NCBI RefSeq assembly: GCF_028389875.1
Contig: NC_084663.1
Coordinates: 119,559,801-119,623,800 of the forward strand
Source: Rhea pennata
Taxonomy: Eukaryota > Chordata > Aves > Rheiformes > Rheidae
Reading direction: 5' to 3'
DNA: 64,000 nt
Shown: positions 21,187-35,219 of the stretch, in pieces
Numbering within the stretch: position 1 is the first letter of the stretch
Layout of the letters: each line of letters begins with the position of its first letter
Notes under the pieces: generated by a model
Told to the model about the DNA's origin: nothing
Seen by the model: the letters and a program-made list of their open reading frames with translations, nothing else
The model's database searches: none
Program-made: the position numbers and the translations under genes

Positions 21187-24100
21187 CTAGACAAAGAAGA
21201 GAGGTGTGCTTCACTTATTATTCCAGTTGCCACTTAAATTCTCAGCAAAAAAATCAACCTGAATGAGATGGAAAAAAATGAGACTGGAATGTCAGGGTTG
21301 GGCCATCACTGGAAATCTCAATACCTACCACCCAGCGACCCTGCTTTTTATTCCTTCAGTTGCCTTAGAAACGACCAGCCACAATGGACAACATACTTGT
21401 TTTTATTTTCTGAGGATCAGGCTCTTTGTCTCCAAACATATAAAGGCCAATGATTTATTTCCAGAGGCCAGATTAAGAATGGAGGCTTGCTAATGAGCAT
21501 ACTGAGCCTAATAGCTGCAAGTAGCTGGTCTTCCCTCTCCAAAAACCATCTCAGCAAATCTCAGCAAAACATACAAGTACCCTTAATGCAAATTTTCGGA
21601 GGGAAAACTATTATTAGTTGTTTTTAGCCATGCAGAGCTTTCTACCTCCATTGCTGTCACTGTTTCATTAGGGTCACGCTCAGTTGCACTTTATGTCGTG
21701 CAATGTAGACATACTTCTATGTATGGCCTACAGAAAAGGAACATTTGCCAAGGCCATGATTCAAAATACCACACGCATGACTGGAAAAAGCTTTCAGCTC
21801 CTGACTAGCACAGTCTCCATGGTATTATAGTCAAGAAATGGAAATCTGCAGAGGATCTGCAACCAGACACCTCTTTAATTTTGGCTTTGCTTTCTGAATA
21901 GAGTCTTTAGGTTTAACATCCCACAGGGGGTTCCTTAATGGCATTTTAATTGCATCACAGTTTTCTTTCTGGCAGACACAGACATATTTGTCCCTTAATT
22001 TAATGTCTACAACGTGTTTCATCAGAGAGAGAAAAAATGCTACAAAAATCAAAAGAAAGAACAGAGCCATGGGGAATACCTTTAAATATAAAGAGACTGT
22101 TTGGTGAGGGAGGGTGGGTGTTGACTTGGTTTTGGTTTTTTAGAGATACTACATTACTAGCCAGCTTTCTTCCAGTTCTGCCATTTAATTCCTGAAACTG
22201 TACTGTGGTCTTACTGAACAAGCAGCAAGTCAGGTTGGACTAGAAAGGCAATCTACCTCAAGGATATTAGCCTGTAAAGAGATTTTTTTTTCTTTAAAGT
22301 TTAAACATTTAATCCCTCCAAAACATCGTCATGCTTCATTTTGGTTTCTTGCAAACTAACTTGCAGTCCAGATAACCAACAAAGCCCTGCAAGGATCCAT
22401 ACCACTCAAAGCATTTCAGGACCTGGCCCCCAGCTAATGTTTTTCACCACAATCCTCGTGCCCGCTCCTGCTCAGACATCCCAGCCCTTGCTCCAAGTCT
22501 TGGGTAGGAATGAAACCCATCTCAAACCCATCTATTGTCCAGAATACAGGAACTTTCCCAGAAGCATTTTGTTATTGTTTGAGGACAGAAGAGGAAAAAT
22601 CATGTACAATTTGGCCCACTGTCTGTTCAGCCTACATCAAAAGGATGAGGACAGTTGATAGTTACTGCACATACTTTCTGTTGTTCAATATACTCTGTGT
22701 TGCTAGATTGCATGGTTCTTCTCTGCCTAAAAAGATTAATAAATAATCCCTCTCAAATATTAAGTAAACACCAAATTTTAAGAAACATTTTCAAAAGAGG
22801 GCATTAAGTCTTCTGTTATTTTTTGGGTCAACCAATTTGGAGCCAGTATAGGATAAGCCCTAACAACAAATAAGGCAAAAAAAAGGTTGAGTAGGCACTT
22901 GGCAAATGCCCGAGGTAGTCAGTGTGGTAGATATTTTATCCAACATCCAAACCACTCAGTTATGTTGAGTGCTCAACACCATCATGAGTCATCAAGTAAT
23001 ACAGTTTTAATCATTTCACATATATGTTTTAACAAATAATTAGTATTCTGAAAGCTGAAAATTTTAAGTAAGCATATTAAGTAGTCTTAAATACTACACA
23101 TTAAGCGTATCTTTTTTTTTCTAGATAGTCTTGTATTAATTTTCCCATGTTGTGGTAATTTATAACAAAATATTAATGGCCTATGATGTTCAGTTTAAAT
23201 ACAAAATATATCACAGAAACCACTCCACAAGTACTGTCTGGAACAGGACCTTGAATGTTGCCTGGGAAGTGCTGGCTTCACATCTCTTTTTCAGGGAAGT
23301 TGGGTGCAGCATAACGTATTACATATGATACCTGCCTCTGTAAAGGTCCCATAACTACTTTGTCAGCCACAAGGGAAGATGCAGACAGCACTTGCTATTG
23401 CCTTTCATTAAGTGTGGTGAATCGAGCATTTCCACACCAGATCAGAATACTTGCGCATTATTCTCTCAAGTTTAATTTTTATAACCCACTACATACCTCT
23501 AAATATAATTCTGGGATACAGCTTATTTCTGTCAAAACAGCAGTAAGCAGAACAAAATAACTTTCTTTCAGACATAAATATGTTGCAAGTGAGCTTTTGA
23601 GATGATTCCTTGTGACTAAAATGTCGGCTTTTTCTGTTTACTTTAAACAAATAGAAATGATTTAAGTATCAGGGAGTTTGCATACTGAAGTCATGGAAAG
23701 TTATTTGGAAACACCATCCAACTCCTGCCCTCATTTATACCTATACAAATCCCCACCCTGACTCCCAAAGTCAGTTAGGTTACAAAGACAGAAGAAAGAA
23801 CAATTTAGCCCATACACTGAATTTTTTGTATATTTTGGGGAAGCAGAGAGCGAATAGCATCCTTTGGCCCAACTGGCACAGCTACTTTATTTTGCTTTAC
23901 TGTGTAAAGGAACTTGGTATACAGGGACATCAAAGTCTTGTTGTTGATGTGAAATACAACATCAATATTAGCCTACATCACTTCCACAGGCAATCAGGCA
24001 TTAAAAACACTATTGTAAACACTGCAGAATGAATGATGTGAAAGATCCAGTAGTAGCACACAGCTTTTGGCAATCTGACAGGGCTGCTGGGCTGGTTCTC

Positions 24101-24706
24101 TGATCTGAGTATAAACAGACAGGGGGTAGGAGAGAAAATCGTAAATAAGTCATAACTCTGCATTACAATTCAGAAGCAGATGGTCACAAGTTTTGTCCTG
24201 TTAGCTTCTTGCGTGGATGAGCAAGTCCCTAGCTGAGCAACTCTCCTAAGTCCATGCTTTACTTCAGGCATGCAAGCATCATCATGGGAGCTACCAGGAC
24301 TTGGGTACTTCAGACTGAGTGTGTGCTTACACACACTACTGAACCAAGGCTTAATGCAAGTGTCTGGAACTGACTTCTACAGTATTGAAAGCAAAACTGA
24401 AAATGCAAGCAGCCACTAGAAAATGGTATTTTTAGTGCCCAGAACAACAAGAGACTGATTGTCTGCAAACGCTTTTTTTTTTAGGACATTCTGTGAGTCT
24501 GCTTTATTTCTGAACCACCGGGGGACCAAGGGCAGTGGAAAAGCAGCTTTCAGAACATGTGCCCAGCGTAAAGGGTTCAGCCTTGCAGTGATTCATCCTC
24601 AGCTCCAGGTCTGAACTGAAACCTGAGATGTTTTTCTTCACAGCTGCATGTTATTTTTACCCTTTGTAAATATTGTAAATATACTTTGTTACACCTGGAA
24701 TTTACC

Positions 24707-24730
24707 AAAAAAAAAAAAAAAAAAAAAAAA
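24707..24730. repeat. A24 homopolymer
   Basis: Twenty-four consecutive A residues follow AT-rich sequence containing TTTGTAAATATTGTAAATA. It could be the tail of an old retroposed transcript, but I recognise neither a parent gene, nor a poly(A) signal at the right distance, nor a target duplication. Simple slippage is as likely. Confidence 0.8.
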
Positions 24731-24916
24731 GGATGGTGAAAAGACGACAATCATGCTACTCAAGAGCAATTTGTTCAGGCCTGAGCTGATTCAGCTCTGA
24801 TTGCTGATAAATGTCTATTGACAAAAGTATTCCTTCATGGCTTCTGGGACCTGGAAACCCTGCCTTAATTCAGGATCTCTTGGAGTCAAGATGATTTGAT
24901 GGTTAAATTTAGTGCT

Positions 24917-24970
24917 TGCTCCTATCAAAGTTGACAGGAATTTTGCCAACAATTGACTCTGATGAAAGCA
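24917..24970. repeat. Old palindromic repeat
   Basis: The arms TGCTCCTATCAAAGTTGACA and the reverse complement of CAATTGACTCTGATGAAAGCA pair imperfectly around a TTTTGCC loop. It is the third hairpin of the ATCAAAGTCAATGG type in the window. Confidence 0.5.
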
Positions 24971-27210
24971 CATGTAAGTTCACAAGTAAGTGTATGAAAC
25001 ATGTTTTTTTATCTTCACTATGCCACTATTTTCCCCATGTGACATAAAACACCTGTGTTGTGTTAAAATGCAATGTGTCAGATAAAAATAGTTTAAGAAT
25101 CAGCAAAATTTTACATTATCCCAGTAACATTCCTATAATATAAAACTTGGTATTTAATTTATCTAAGGGAAATAACATGAAAAAAATTATGTTATCCAAA
25201 TATCTACACAGTGTCTTTCTTAGTTATAACCACAATTTGGAAAACTTTCTTAACGAGCTACTTATAGAAAAGAGGTCTCCCAAAAGTAGAACAATCTAAG
25301 AATATCTTTGAAGAGTTTCCGATTCATGGTTTCCAGTCCAGTCCATGATTGGTCAGGCCAAGCTCTATGTTGTGCTACCATAAATTTTTCTTCTGTGAGG
25401 TTCTGGAGGATAAACCATGATTCTTTCCTACACAACACAGCTTCACGTCCTCTGCTTTCCTCTCCTTGCCTTGCTTCTCCCATCTCATCTCGCTAGAGAC
25501 GTCCAAAAGAGGGAATAGCCCCAAAAGGGCTGCCACATCCCCACTTGGTCCTTATGGGGAAAGGAAGAGCTGCACAAACGCATCGCCCTCAGCTAATTAG
25601 TGCCAATACATGTAAATATTTATATTCAGCCATCACATAAAGGTCAGCTCATACTTAAGTGTATTACAAGGCATTCTCAGACTGCTTTCCCCTCACTGCA
25701 GCCACACAAGCTGGAGTGAAATTGGTTGGTGCTTCCCAAGCAAAAGGGATTTCACTGAAAAAAAAATGTCCCTTTAAGAAAGAATACAGAACTTCCCTAA
25801 GACTTCTTACTTTAAAGTATGTTTTTTTTCTAAAGATTGCATGACATATTTTAGTAAATAATATCAGTTCAGAGGATTACATTAGCTGTACTCCTAAGCT
25901 CTCTTTGCTGCCCCTCTATATACCCATTTTCTCTTCATGAATCAGTGTGATTCACATTGGCAGAGACCTGTCATGGCAGTGACATGTAAAGAGGGGTCCT
26001 TTGGATCTCCCTTTCACATTGATCCCTAGGAACAACCAGACTGTAAGAAATACCCCTGCACTTCTGGGCAGTGGCACGAGAGTGAGGGTACACCAGTAGC
26101 TCTGCAGAAGCTCACTGGCACCAGCAGTGCCTCCTGCAGACGGGAAGTGAAACTCTGGGAAGTGGTTTTGGTGGTGGTATCAGAGGCCCCAACATATACT
26201 TTGGCTGAGTCTGATATCTACTATACACCCTCATTGGCTCTTAACTGTAGTTAAGAGCTGCTGAGTGCTTTATTTCTGCATGTACACAAAGCTGAACCCT
26301 GCATGCATACTGAGTGCGCCATTCTCATATAGGCACCTTCCTCTTAATTCTGCTGGGTGTGCTCCACCACAGTTAACCTGCTGGAAGGAAAATATAGTTT
26401 TTATTTTCTCTTCCATGCTTTCTTGTGAAAGTAGCACTAAATCCTCCACAGAGGACTATCACGTAACAGAGACATTAAAATGCCAAAAATGCAGGTAGGT
26501 TGAAGTATTCCCGGGGTGCTCGTGCGTGACTGCTTAGTGAACTGGACTGGGGGGCACCTTCCCCAGCAAATACACAAATAAGGTGGGTGGGAGGATGGGT
26601 AAATAAGAAAGTGTTTAGCTGTAGCCACGTGGGGTAGCTGCGCAAATATGCCCTCACCCAGGGGAAAGGGGACCGCCAGGGTAGGGAAGAGCTGTGAGAT
26701 CTGAAGGAAGGAGTGATGTCCCTCAGCATCAGTGGTACAGGCTAAAGCTGGTGTAAGCTGATGCTGAAGTCACAGTGACAGTCTGTTTATCTTTGCTATA
26801 AGGTAAGTGTCAAAGCAAGAAAAGAAAGACTAAAGCAAAGTCCCCTCAGGGCCATAGACCCTGGGAAGGTCTAGACAGGGGAACTCAAGCAGCTCTGCGA
26901 TAGCCTCAGCTAGCATCTGATGGCATGGTGGATCCCTGGCAGCTTCAAAAATGGGGGCCAATTCCCACATATGGGGCTGCCCTAGGCTCTGTGGATGTTT
27001 GAGGTGGCTCAGGGGTCCCTAAGAGATGTCACAGCATGCAGCACAGAGGTGCCCTTGGTTGGTTCTTTCAGCACAAGGAGAAAGTAAGAATGCCACATGC
27101 CAACGCACACAACTTTATTGGTTTTCTGCAAGCAAAACAAAAGATGCTTATTTATTGAGTTGTAATGCAGCACATGTTCATTTTCAATCAAACAGTAACT
27201 TTTGCTAATT

Positions 27211-27232
27211 GAAACAACCTTTTTTGAAACAA

Positions 27233-27266
<34 letters not shown>
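27211..27266. repeat. 15 bp tandem duplication grading into T32
   Basis: The unit GAAACAACCTTTTTT is at 27211-27225 and again at 27226-27240, and the second copy runs into an unbroken run of 32 T residues (27235-27266). On the gene strand this is an A32 tract. It may be polymorphic or misassembled in length. Confidence 0.85.
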
Positions 27267-27269
<3 letters not shown>

Positions 27270-28650
27270 TAACCTTCCCTGCCTATCTTGCAGTCCACAG
27301 CTGCTTCAAGCCTTAAGGCCATCATGGCAAATTAAGGCAGTCAGCGTCTGGCTCACTAGAGGCCAGTCAAGCTATAAATATTACCAGCCTTACTCTTTGT
27401 GTTCACAGTGTGGAGAAACAGCTGGTTTAAGTTTGACTGCACGTTGTCATTTCTCCATTAGTGCAAACACTTCAATATTTCTTATGTGTGAGGTTGGAGT
27501 GAAGAAAGGGAAAGAAGGGAAGGGGGTCACTAAAAGCCGAAGCTAAGAAATGATGTTTTGTATATACATAATTTACAATTAGATTGCTGCCTGGGAGAAT
27601 TCTGAAGTCTGATAGGGTGATAGCTAGTCCAAAGCCACAATGACTTCCCAGTTGGCCTATAACTTTCAGGACCTATTTTCTCTTGTTTTTCTTTTATTAT
27701 TTTTATAGAAATTCTATTATAATGGTAATGGATTACATTTCTCAAATTGTATTTCATTTCAAGAGCTTGTAAGACTGTTGTATTTGTGGTTTTGTAAAGT
27801 ATGAAACACTGGGAGATGGGACCCTTCCCAAACCGCGTATGCCTTCTTCTATGGGTAGGGATCATATAGAAGGTTAGCAAAGTACAGCATGCCAGGCATA
27901 ACAAGTGACATCTTGTATGGAAACCATAATCCCCCACGTCTGTGGAATGTCTGCTGACTTTTGTGATTGGTATTATTGGGCTGTGAGGCTGATGGGTGCA
28001 AAATTGTAAAGTCAAAGAAGATTAGTCACTTTTCTTTATCTTGCATTCTGTTGTCTTTAAAATGCTAGTCCCAGACTTTAAATACTGAACATCCCCACTG
28101 ATCCTACCCTAATCAAAATAAATCACCTGCTAATGAAGGGGGAGAGGAGAAGGCTCATCTTGAAATGCCTACTGGGTCAGAGACAGCCTCCTCTCAGCGT
28201 CTGCGCAGTGCCAGTACAGGGGAGCACCATGGCCACAGGCTCTTCAATAATGTTTTAAACATGGTAAATACTGTACTGGAAATAAAGCAGTAATGATAGC
28301 AATAGTCATAAATAGTGATGATGATCATAACTCTTGCAGGGTCTCTGTCAATGTTTGAAGACTGATCTTGTATTTCATTATTCATATGAGAACTTCTGGT
28401 TGCTTAGCACATTTGAAATTCTCACTACCCTCATCTCCATCTTACTCTCTGAAATCTGAGCACACAATTTAAGTATCAGTGGTCAATCTGAAATGTAGTT
28501 GTGCCAATTAAGAGTAAACATATTATCTCAGAGCAGAAAGCTCTTTAGCTAGCACCTGGTAGCCCAGCTAAAGGCAGCTAGAGTAGTGGTAGGCTGGAAA
28601 GACAGCTTGTTTTTCGCATGGCAACGTCTATATCAAGAACAGAGCCAAGC

Positions 28651-28686
28651 CACACGCACGCACAGACACACGCACACACACACACA
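28651..28686. repeat. CA/CG-type microsatellite
   Basis: CACACGCACGCACAGACACA is followed by CGCACACACACACACA. It is an interrupted CA array with CG variants that could adopt Z-DNA. It is intronic simple sequence with no gene nearby. Confidence 0.88.
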
Positions 28687-31600
28687 AATGTTAAGCTGGT
28701 GGATTTTCTTAGCAAAGAGCTGCTTCATGAAGCAGTCAAACACAAAGCCCTGCATGAAGATAATCCCGAATTTACAGTTTTCCCTGTTTGGTAAGCAGCC
28801 ACTCCAACAACCACCCAGTCAGTGGGAATAAAGTTTGTCAATCTGAGATAGCTAACACCGTATCTTTTTACCCAGGATTAATGTTACTCTATATAGGCAG
28901 CTCCAATAAGTGCATTAGGAAAGTCATCCTCTTAAGACAAGTCTCAGATTTGCTGCAGACTGATGTAGGTTTTGACTCAACTCCTGCTGGAGCCAGAGCA
29001 ACAAATCCCATTGACTGCCATAGGTTTTGGACCCGACTTGCTGTTTAGTCTGAGCTGAGGTTTACCAAGAATATCAGGATTGCATGCCAGTGGTTCGCCA
29101 CCAGATGTAGAATGAATGAGACTAAGCCTCTGCTGAGTGGTGGTGCTTCAGCTATGGAAAAAGCCATGCCCTTGAAAAATAAGTGATGTCAGGATGATTG
29201 CTAAACAGTGATCCTGTTTCTCAGCATGTTGGATGCATGAAAGGTGTGCTAGAACTAGATACACCATTGTCTATACCACAGATGGCAGAGTAATGGAGAG
29301 GTGCCCACCTGGATGCTAGGAGCAGGATGGTCCAGTCATGGTGGCAATGCCATGCTCCACAGAGATGATTGCACCCCCCTTCATGGCTGGATAAGTCAGC
29401 TGGCAAATGGTTAGACTGCATAAGGTACCTCAATCACTATCCATTCTAATTTAGGAGAGCTTACAACAAGGAGGAAAAGAAAAAAAAAGCCGAGGCCACT
29501 CCGGGCTCAGAAGAGTCCTCCTGTTTGCCATATGCATTCAAACAGGCTAGTACTGAGGCTCTTTGGTGGAAATACAGAACAGGAACACGCAAGAAAAAAT
29601 GGTACTTCCCAAAAGAGCCCGCACAAAAGATATATTAAGTGATAATTTTAGTTTCAAATGGTTTTCAAGCAACAATTGGTAGCACTTAAAATAACACTCT
29701 GCACATGATTAAATCTTAATGACAACTAATTATTTCTGGCATTTCTTTAAAACTTCTGAATCAGCCAAGTTGATATTGGAAAACTTCAGCTGAGCTTTCA
29801 CTGCAGCTAACTTTCGGGATGCTTTTTTAATGAAGTCATCATGCTGCTCATGACATGTGAAATTTATCGATGGCCTGACTAAGACCCTACGTTCCACTTC
29901 AGCCTCCCTTATAAAGAGAGATTACTTACCAGTAAACTCAGTTCTTCCAAGGTACCTTTTTATATTCCCACCCGTGGGTTTGGTGGTGTGCAAGCTGTAA
30001 GTTCCATAGACGAATGTGTTCAGAGCCAACTAAGTGATCCATTAATTCGAATGGTCTTTTAAACAGGACCCAGTAACCAGGGCCTTGCAAGAGCATTTGT
30101 ACTGGAGCAAATTTCATCCTAAATGCATAACATGACTCGCATATATACATTGTAATAGAATTGCTTGTACTTAATTCAATATAATGCGTAAAGAACAATA
30201 AACAGAACAGTAAGTATGACACATGCAGCCTCCAGAATAATAACACAGTACTTTACTAACAGAGTGAATCTTTTAGTCTGAGTCAAGACCAATAAATATC
30301 AGGAAGCAATATTATTTCACTCAGGTGAAAGATTCACTATATGCCACAAAAGGTCTCTAGATTTATGTGTCTGGAAGAAATACAGCGGCTGTACCAACAT
30401 AATGGATTTGAAGAAACTGAATTTTATACCACATGTGACAATCTACATTATGTATGCAACAGCAAGGTAAATGAGAGCTTTCATTTCAACTTTTCTTACT
30501 CTGCTTAGTTTAAGGTAGGCCTTTAAGCTAAATTTTCTGGTGCTGTGCAGCAGGGGTTAGTTTTAAAAATACTGTTACTGTTAAAGAAAACTATGTAGCT
30601 AATTCCCTTGGCAACACCCTGAAAATAATCCTTTAATTTCTTTCTAATGTTATTTCTTCAGTATTCACAGGAATGCCAGTTTTGAAACCATTATGTTTTG
30701 AGATTTAATGTAGGGCAATTACAGCCAAAATGTATCTGGGGAAAGGAGAGTCTAAGCAGAGTGCATATATTTGTGCTTTGAGTGGGTACTTAATTATTGA
30801 TGTGTAAGAGGTTCAGTACACTCCTAAAATTTTATACCCTCTTCTAGACGACAGAATATATGGCCAGGAAGCAGCCTAACACAGTGAGAGCCGGGCAGAT
30901 CAGCATGAAGCCAACTACGCTCTGGTTACCACTTTGTGGGGTCTGGCACCCTGTTCGGCATGCTCTGTACACTACTATTCCGGCCCAGTCTCCCACGTAG
31001 GACGATCATTACAGCGGATACTCTGGAGGTCCTAGAGGTAACACTTCTAAGGCTCTGCAATGTGACCATGATATTTTGGACTCTTTTGGGACAACCCAGA
31101 TTTTAAATTGACTGTAAATGAAGCAGATAGGGTTTTACCAAAAATGAGAATCAGCTCCAAGCTCTCTAGCTACCACACACGTTCATTTTTAATATTTACA
31201 TGAAACATTTTGAAGAACTTAATGAAGAACTGAGCATTTTCTTTAAGGAGAGAAATGTATGGACTGCAAATAAGCAGGGTGGGGAAGGCTTCTGCAGAAA
31301 AGTAAATGCAAAGTAGCCTACAAGATGGCAGGCACCACTAATCTATGCATATAAACTGTGGCCAGTATTACTTATGTGGCAAACAGCACATGGTCAGGAA
31401 ACCAGTGAAATACCAACAAAAAAATGGAAAAGGCCCAGGGGGACTCAAAGAAGGAACAAATGGTTTTCAGACTTATAAGAGATGCATATATTGCACCGAA
31501 CTGTAGTGACTTGCATATTGTCTATATCAATCAATATGACATCAAAATATTTGATATAATTATTCATCGATGATATATTATTGATAAGTAATTTTACTTG

Positions 31601-34600
31601 ATGAAAGGTTGGAGTGATATACACTTTTTTTCCCTGAAACTGACATGAATATCACATACGAAGAGCCTTTACAATTTCTGAAGTGTTCTAACACTGTATA
31701 TTATATACACACGTGTATATGAGTTTTAGAAATACCGTAACATACTTGTATTTGTTACTTGGAAAAATGAATTATCTACTAAAACTATAATATTCTGATC
31801 TACTTTTTCATGCCTGTGCTGGGCCTTATAATAGTTTTTCCACAAAATAAACAGTGTATTTTAATTACATTAACGATTTTTTTTTTTAGTTTGTGCTAAG
31901 GATATATATCTAGATTGTATAAACAAACTATATATGTATGAAAAATGTTTTGGTTTTATTAATCTATTTTTATCTTATGTTGTCTATTATTGATTGTTTT
32001 GTTTATTTTTCTGCACACTATCTTGTTTTAGGAACTGCAGCACTGTATGAGTCCCCTGGCTTTCTCCAGTTATCAATGCAGCATTGCTCTGTCAATAGGG
32101 CTGTTGAATCCAAGATTAATAAATGAAAGCCTGCTTCAAATGCAGCACGTAGATTATTTTTAATTCAATGTAGAAAGAGCCAAATTTCTTCCATGTATAT
32201 ATTCAATCAGAACGTGTACATAAAATAATCAGTCTTCTGATCAAAAATATTTTGCAAATTAAAGCAATAACTTGCACGGCCTCTCATGCCAGCATGACCT
32301 GTATGCCAGGTCACATTGGGAAAGAATGGTCACCACTGCTCTGCTCACTTTCTAATAATGATCACTTTAAGTAATGTTAAGTGATGGTGTTCAGTTAAAA
32401 ATGACGCACAAGTCTTCTTGTGCTGTTCAGGTGTTCTGCCTATTGATTGTGCAAGGAGCCTAAGCATCTCCAGAAGCAGTAATAGGAAACAAGACAAAGA
32501 AAGAAGGAATGTAGTAGAAGGAATGTGAGGTACTACAACATTGTGTCCAAACAGACCTGTTTAATCCGAGGCTTCTGAATGATGGTCTATCCTTGGAGAG
32601 TGTTTTGTGTTCACATATAACACGAATTTTGCTCAGACTGGAGAGGTATGGAACGAGACACCCCTCCATACCTATCCAAGAGCATGCCTCTAACCCCAAG
32701 GAATATGCCAAACCAGAGCTGGTCCTGTCCAGTCCCAGCTGAAGTTGGGCGACCACACAGGCAGGAACATGTGAACTGTGGATTCAGGCAAAAGATGAAG
32801 AGTCTAACTCTGACCTAGCTGCTGGGACACTCTGCTCTGGTGGCTGAGCTGTGCTTCTCCACTTGCTGGATTACTTCTGTTTTTATCCAAAAACTGCAGT
32901 CCCCAGACGAAGCGAAAGACCTTAAGGCACTGAGCATAGTGTCCTCCTGCTGCACGTCCAACCATATGGTACATCCACAGCCAGCTTTTTAGGCTTCTCT
33001 GAGGGCAAGGCAGAACACAGGTGCAATAGCAGAGGTGTCCCAGAGCTAGGCACTTGCTCCGCTCTCTTGGCCAAGGCAGCCCTGCAGGAGCCAGGTGCTT
33101 CAGTGCCTGCAGCTCTGGTACTCCAAAGTCAGGGCACCTACTGATCTCTACTGACTTTGGACAGACTAGTGGTTGAGAGTACACTTTCTGCATTGTATTC
33201 ACACACACAGGCAACAAAAATCCATCCACAGTCCCAGTTTAACTGATCTGAGTATGGGTACATTTTTTATACTCATGAGGATCCTGGTCTCCTAAATCAG
33301 AACATAATCCTTTCCAGGGCTGTGAACAAAGATTAGACATGACAAAGTTTCAACTGAAAAAAAAGCAACACTACTACCTACAGGTTTTACACTTAAATCA
33401 TCACAACAGCAGCAAAATACCCATTATTCGCAAACTCAATTCTAATTTTCAGGCTAGCTATGGTTGTCAAGAATCCAGGGCAGCAAATTCAGGATCATTT
33501 AAAAATGTGACTGATCACAAATTTCAGATGGATTTGTATCATCCAGACTCATTCTTAAGACTTGGGAGCACATGAAAATAAGATTTGGTGTCTGACTGAT
33601 TTTAGTTGTTTGTAATATTATAAGTTATTGTTGCTAATCTCAGTATTAACACTAGTTTTCTACTCTAACACACTTTATAGAGCTTATGTAGAGAAAATGC
33701 AGTGATCAGTTCTCTTCTAGAAATCTCAAACCAAATATTTAATGTTAGAGAATAGGCAAAACTGTTTTTGAATCAACCCACCACCAGTGATTATTTCTAT
33801 GTATTTGTTTAGTACAAAGAAACTCTTCACTAAAAATGGTTCTGAATAAATAGGCTCATAAAAAGACTTCCTCTAATACTCTATAACTTAAATTTCAATT
33901 CACTGCTTATTCTATGTATCTCAAATCTTTGATTATTTAATGGAAAGTGTGATTTGACTTCAGTATGACTTCTATCCTTAGTAATGAAGAGCGTTAAGTG
34001 ACATACTGTCAAACCACTTTGCCATGTGAGTGGTGCTCACCACATGAGCCCAGCAAGTGGGAAGAGTAACCACAGTGGCTGTGGCTGAGTGGGTTTTTTT
34101 TAAGCAACTGATGTTGGGAGATGAGATTAATAGGCAGGTGTTTGTGACAAAGCATTGTGAAGCACAATCTTCAGTGATAGATCGCCAAAAACCAAGAGTA
34201 ACTGACTCTTTCTGGACCGCTGTCTTTCAGCAACACTAAAGCAAAACTGCTTTGAGAGCTGGGCATTTTAAATATGAAATCACCTGATTGAGAAAGTTTC
34301 CTTAAAAAAAAAAAAAGCACCATTTTGATTTTCCACATGAGAGAAATCCCATAATGGCCCTATGCCTGGGAGAGTTACCAGTCAACATCCACAAATCCAT
34401 TGCATTACTCTTTCTACTTAATCCACAAAATTCTCCTTCACAGTGATATCCACAAAAAAAGCCCCTAGATAACAGTCTGCTGACATGCTGTAGTTATGGC
34501 CTACTCATCTGACTAATACATTTTCCTGTTCCTTTCTACTCCCCTGCTTGCCTCCATGCACCTGCTATTTCTTCAACATAAACGTTTCTAAGTCCAGCTC

Positions 34601-35219
34601 CATGATCATGCTCTTTGGCATTAGGTTTGCAGTAAATACAAGAGTAAAATAAAAGCAAAGATCAATAGTTCACTCCCTCTGCTATTACAAGAATTTATTT
34701 CCTACGCAGCCCTATCTGGTTACATTTAGAGCAAAAACAGCAAATCAAATTACCATACTTTGACAACTTCAGGTATTAGCTCACGTTCCCCATACCCCTA
34801 GGTGAATCAATATAGCTCTCCAAAAACACAGCAAACTAATATTTTGCTAACTTTAATAAGGAGGATAGAGTACATGTTGTCTCACATAACCACATGTACT
34901 CTTTCACCTAGGGCGTAATCCAAGTTCACATCCTAAATTATTCACCGTCAGAGGAAATACAGAAAGGTATTGCAGAACTCATGAGAGGACTGTTCCTGCA
35001 GCACTCTTTGGGACACTGTTATATCTGAGACATCCAGACAGGGCTTGCAGGTGTGGCATACCATGTACAAGAGGCCTGTAGGCTTCCTGGGTAGCAGCTA
35101 GTGGCCAGCTGAGATATCTTAGGGCATCTAAGGGAGCTAGACTCCTAAGTTCAGACAACTGAATTATATCCCTCATAACAAAAACTGTACTTCAGCCATG
35201 GTAGCATCAGCCTTATTAC

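Larger units (their letters stand above)
21187..35219 (-). other. ERG: ERG intron 4 (14.0 kb)
   Basis: The donor is GTAATA (35219-35214) and the acceptor is CTAG ending at 21187. The intron is mostly AT-rich unique sequence. It contains an A24 tract, a T32 tract with a 15 bp duplication, a CA-type microsatellite, a palindromic repeat at 24.9 kb and an unexplained CpG-bearing patch near 30.86-31.05 kb. The longest frames (27530-28015 and 32804-33229, both minus) have no recognisable domains, start context or splice partners, and I do not call them genes. Confidence 0.9.

Noticed and set aside
24480..24730. Processed pseudogene ending in the A24 tract
   Set aside because: No parent gene is recognised, no poly(A) signal lies 10-30 bases before the A run, and no flanking target duplication was found by eye.
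27530..28015. 161-codon minus-strand frame
   Set aside because: No recognisable domain, no splice-site framing and composition typical of random translation. It is unsupported inside a large intron.
32804..33229. 141-codon minus-strand frame
   Set aside because: Cys- and Pro-rich random-looking translation with no family resemblance. Part of the DNA has TTAGG/GGCACC-like words typical of old non-coding repeats.
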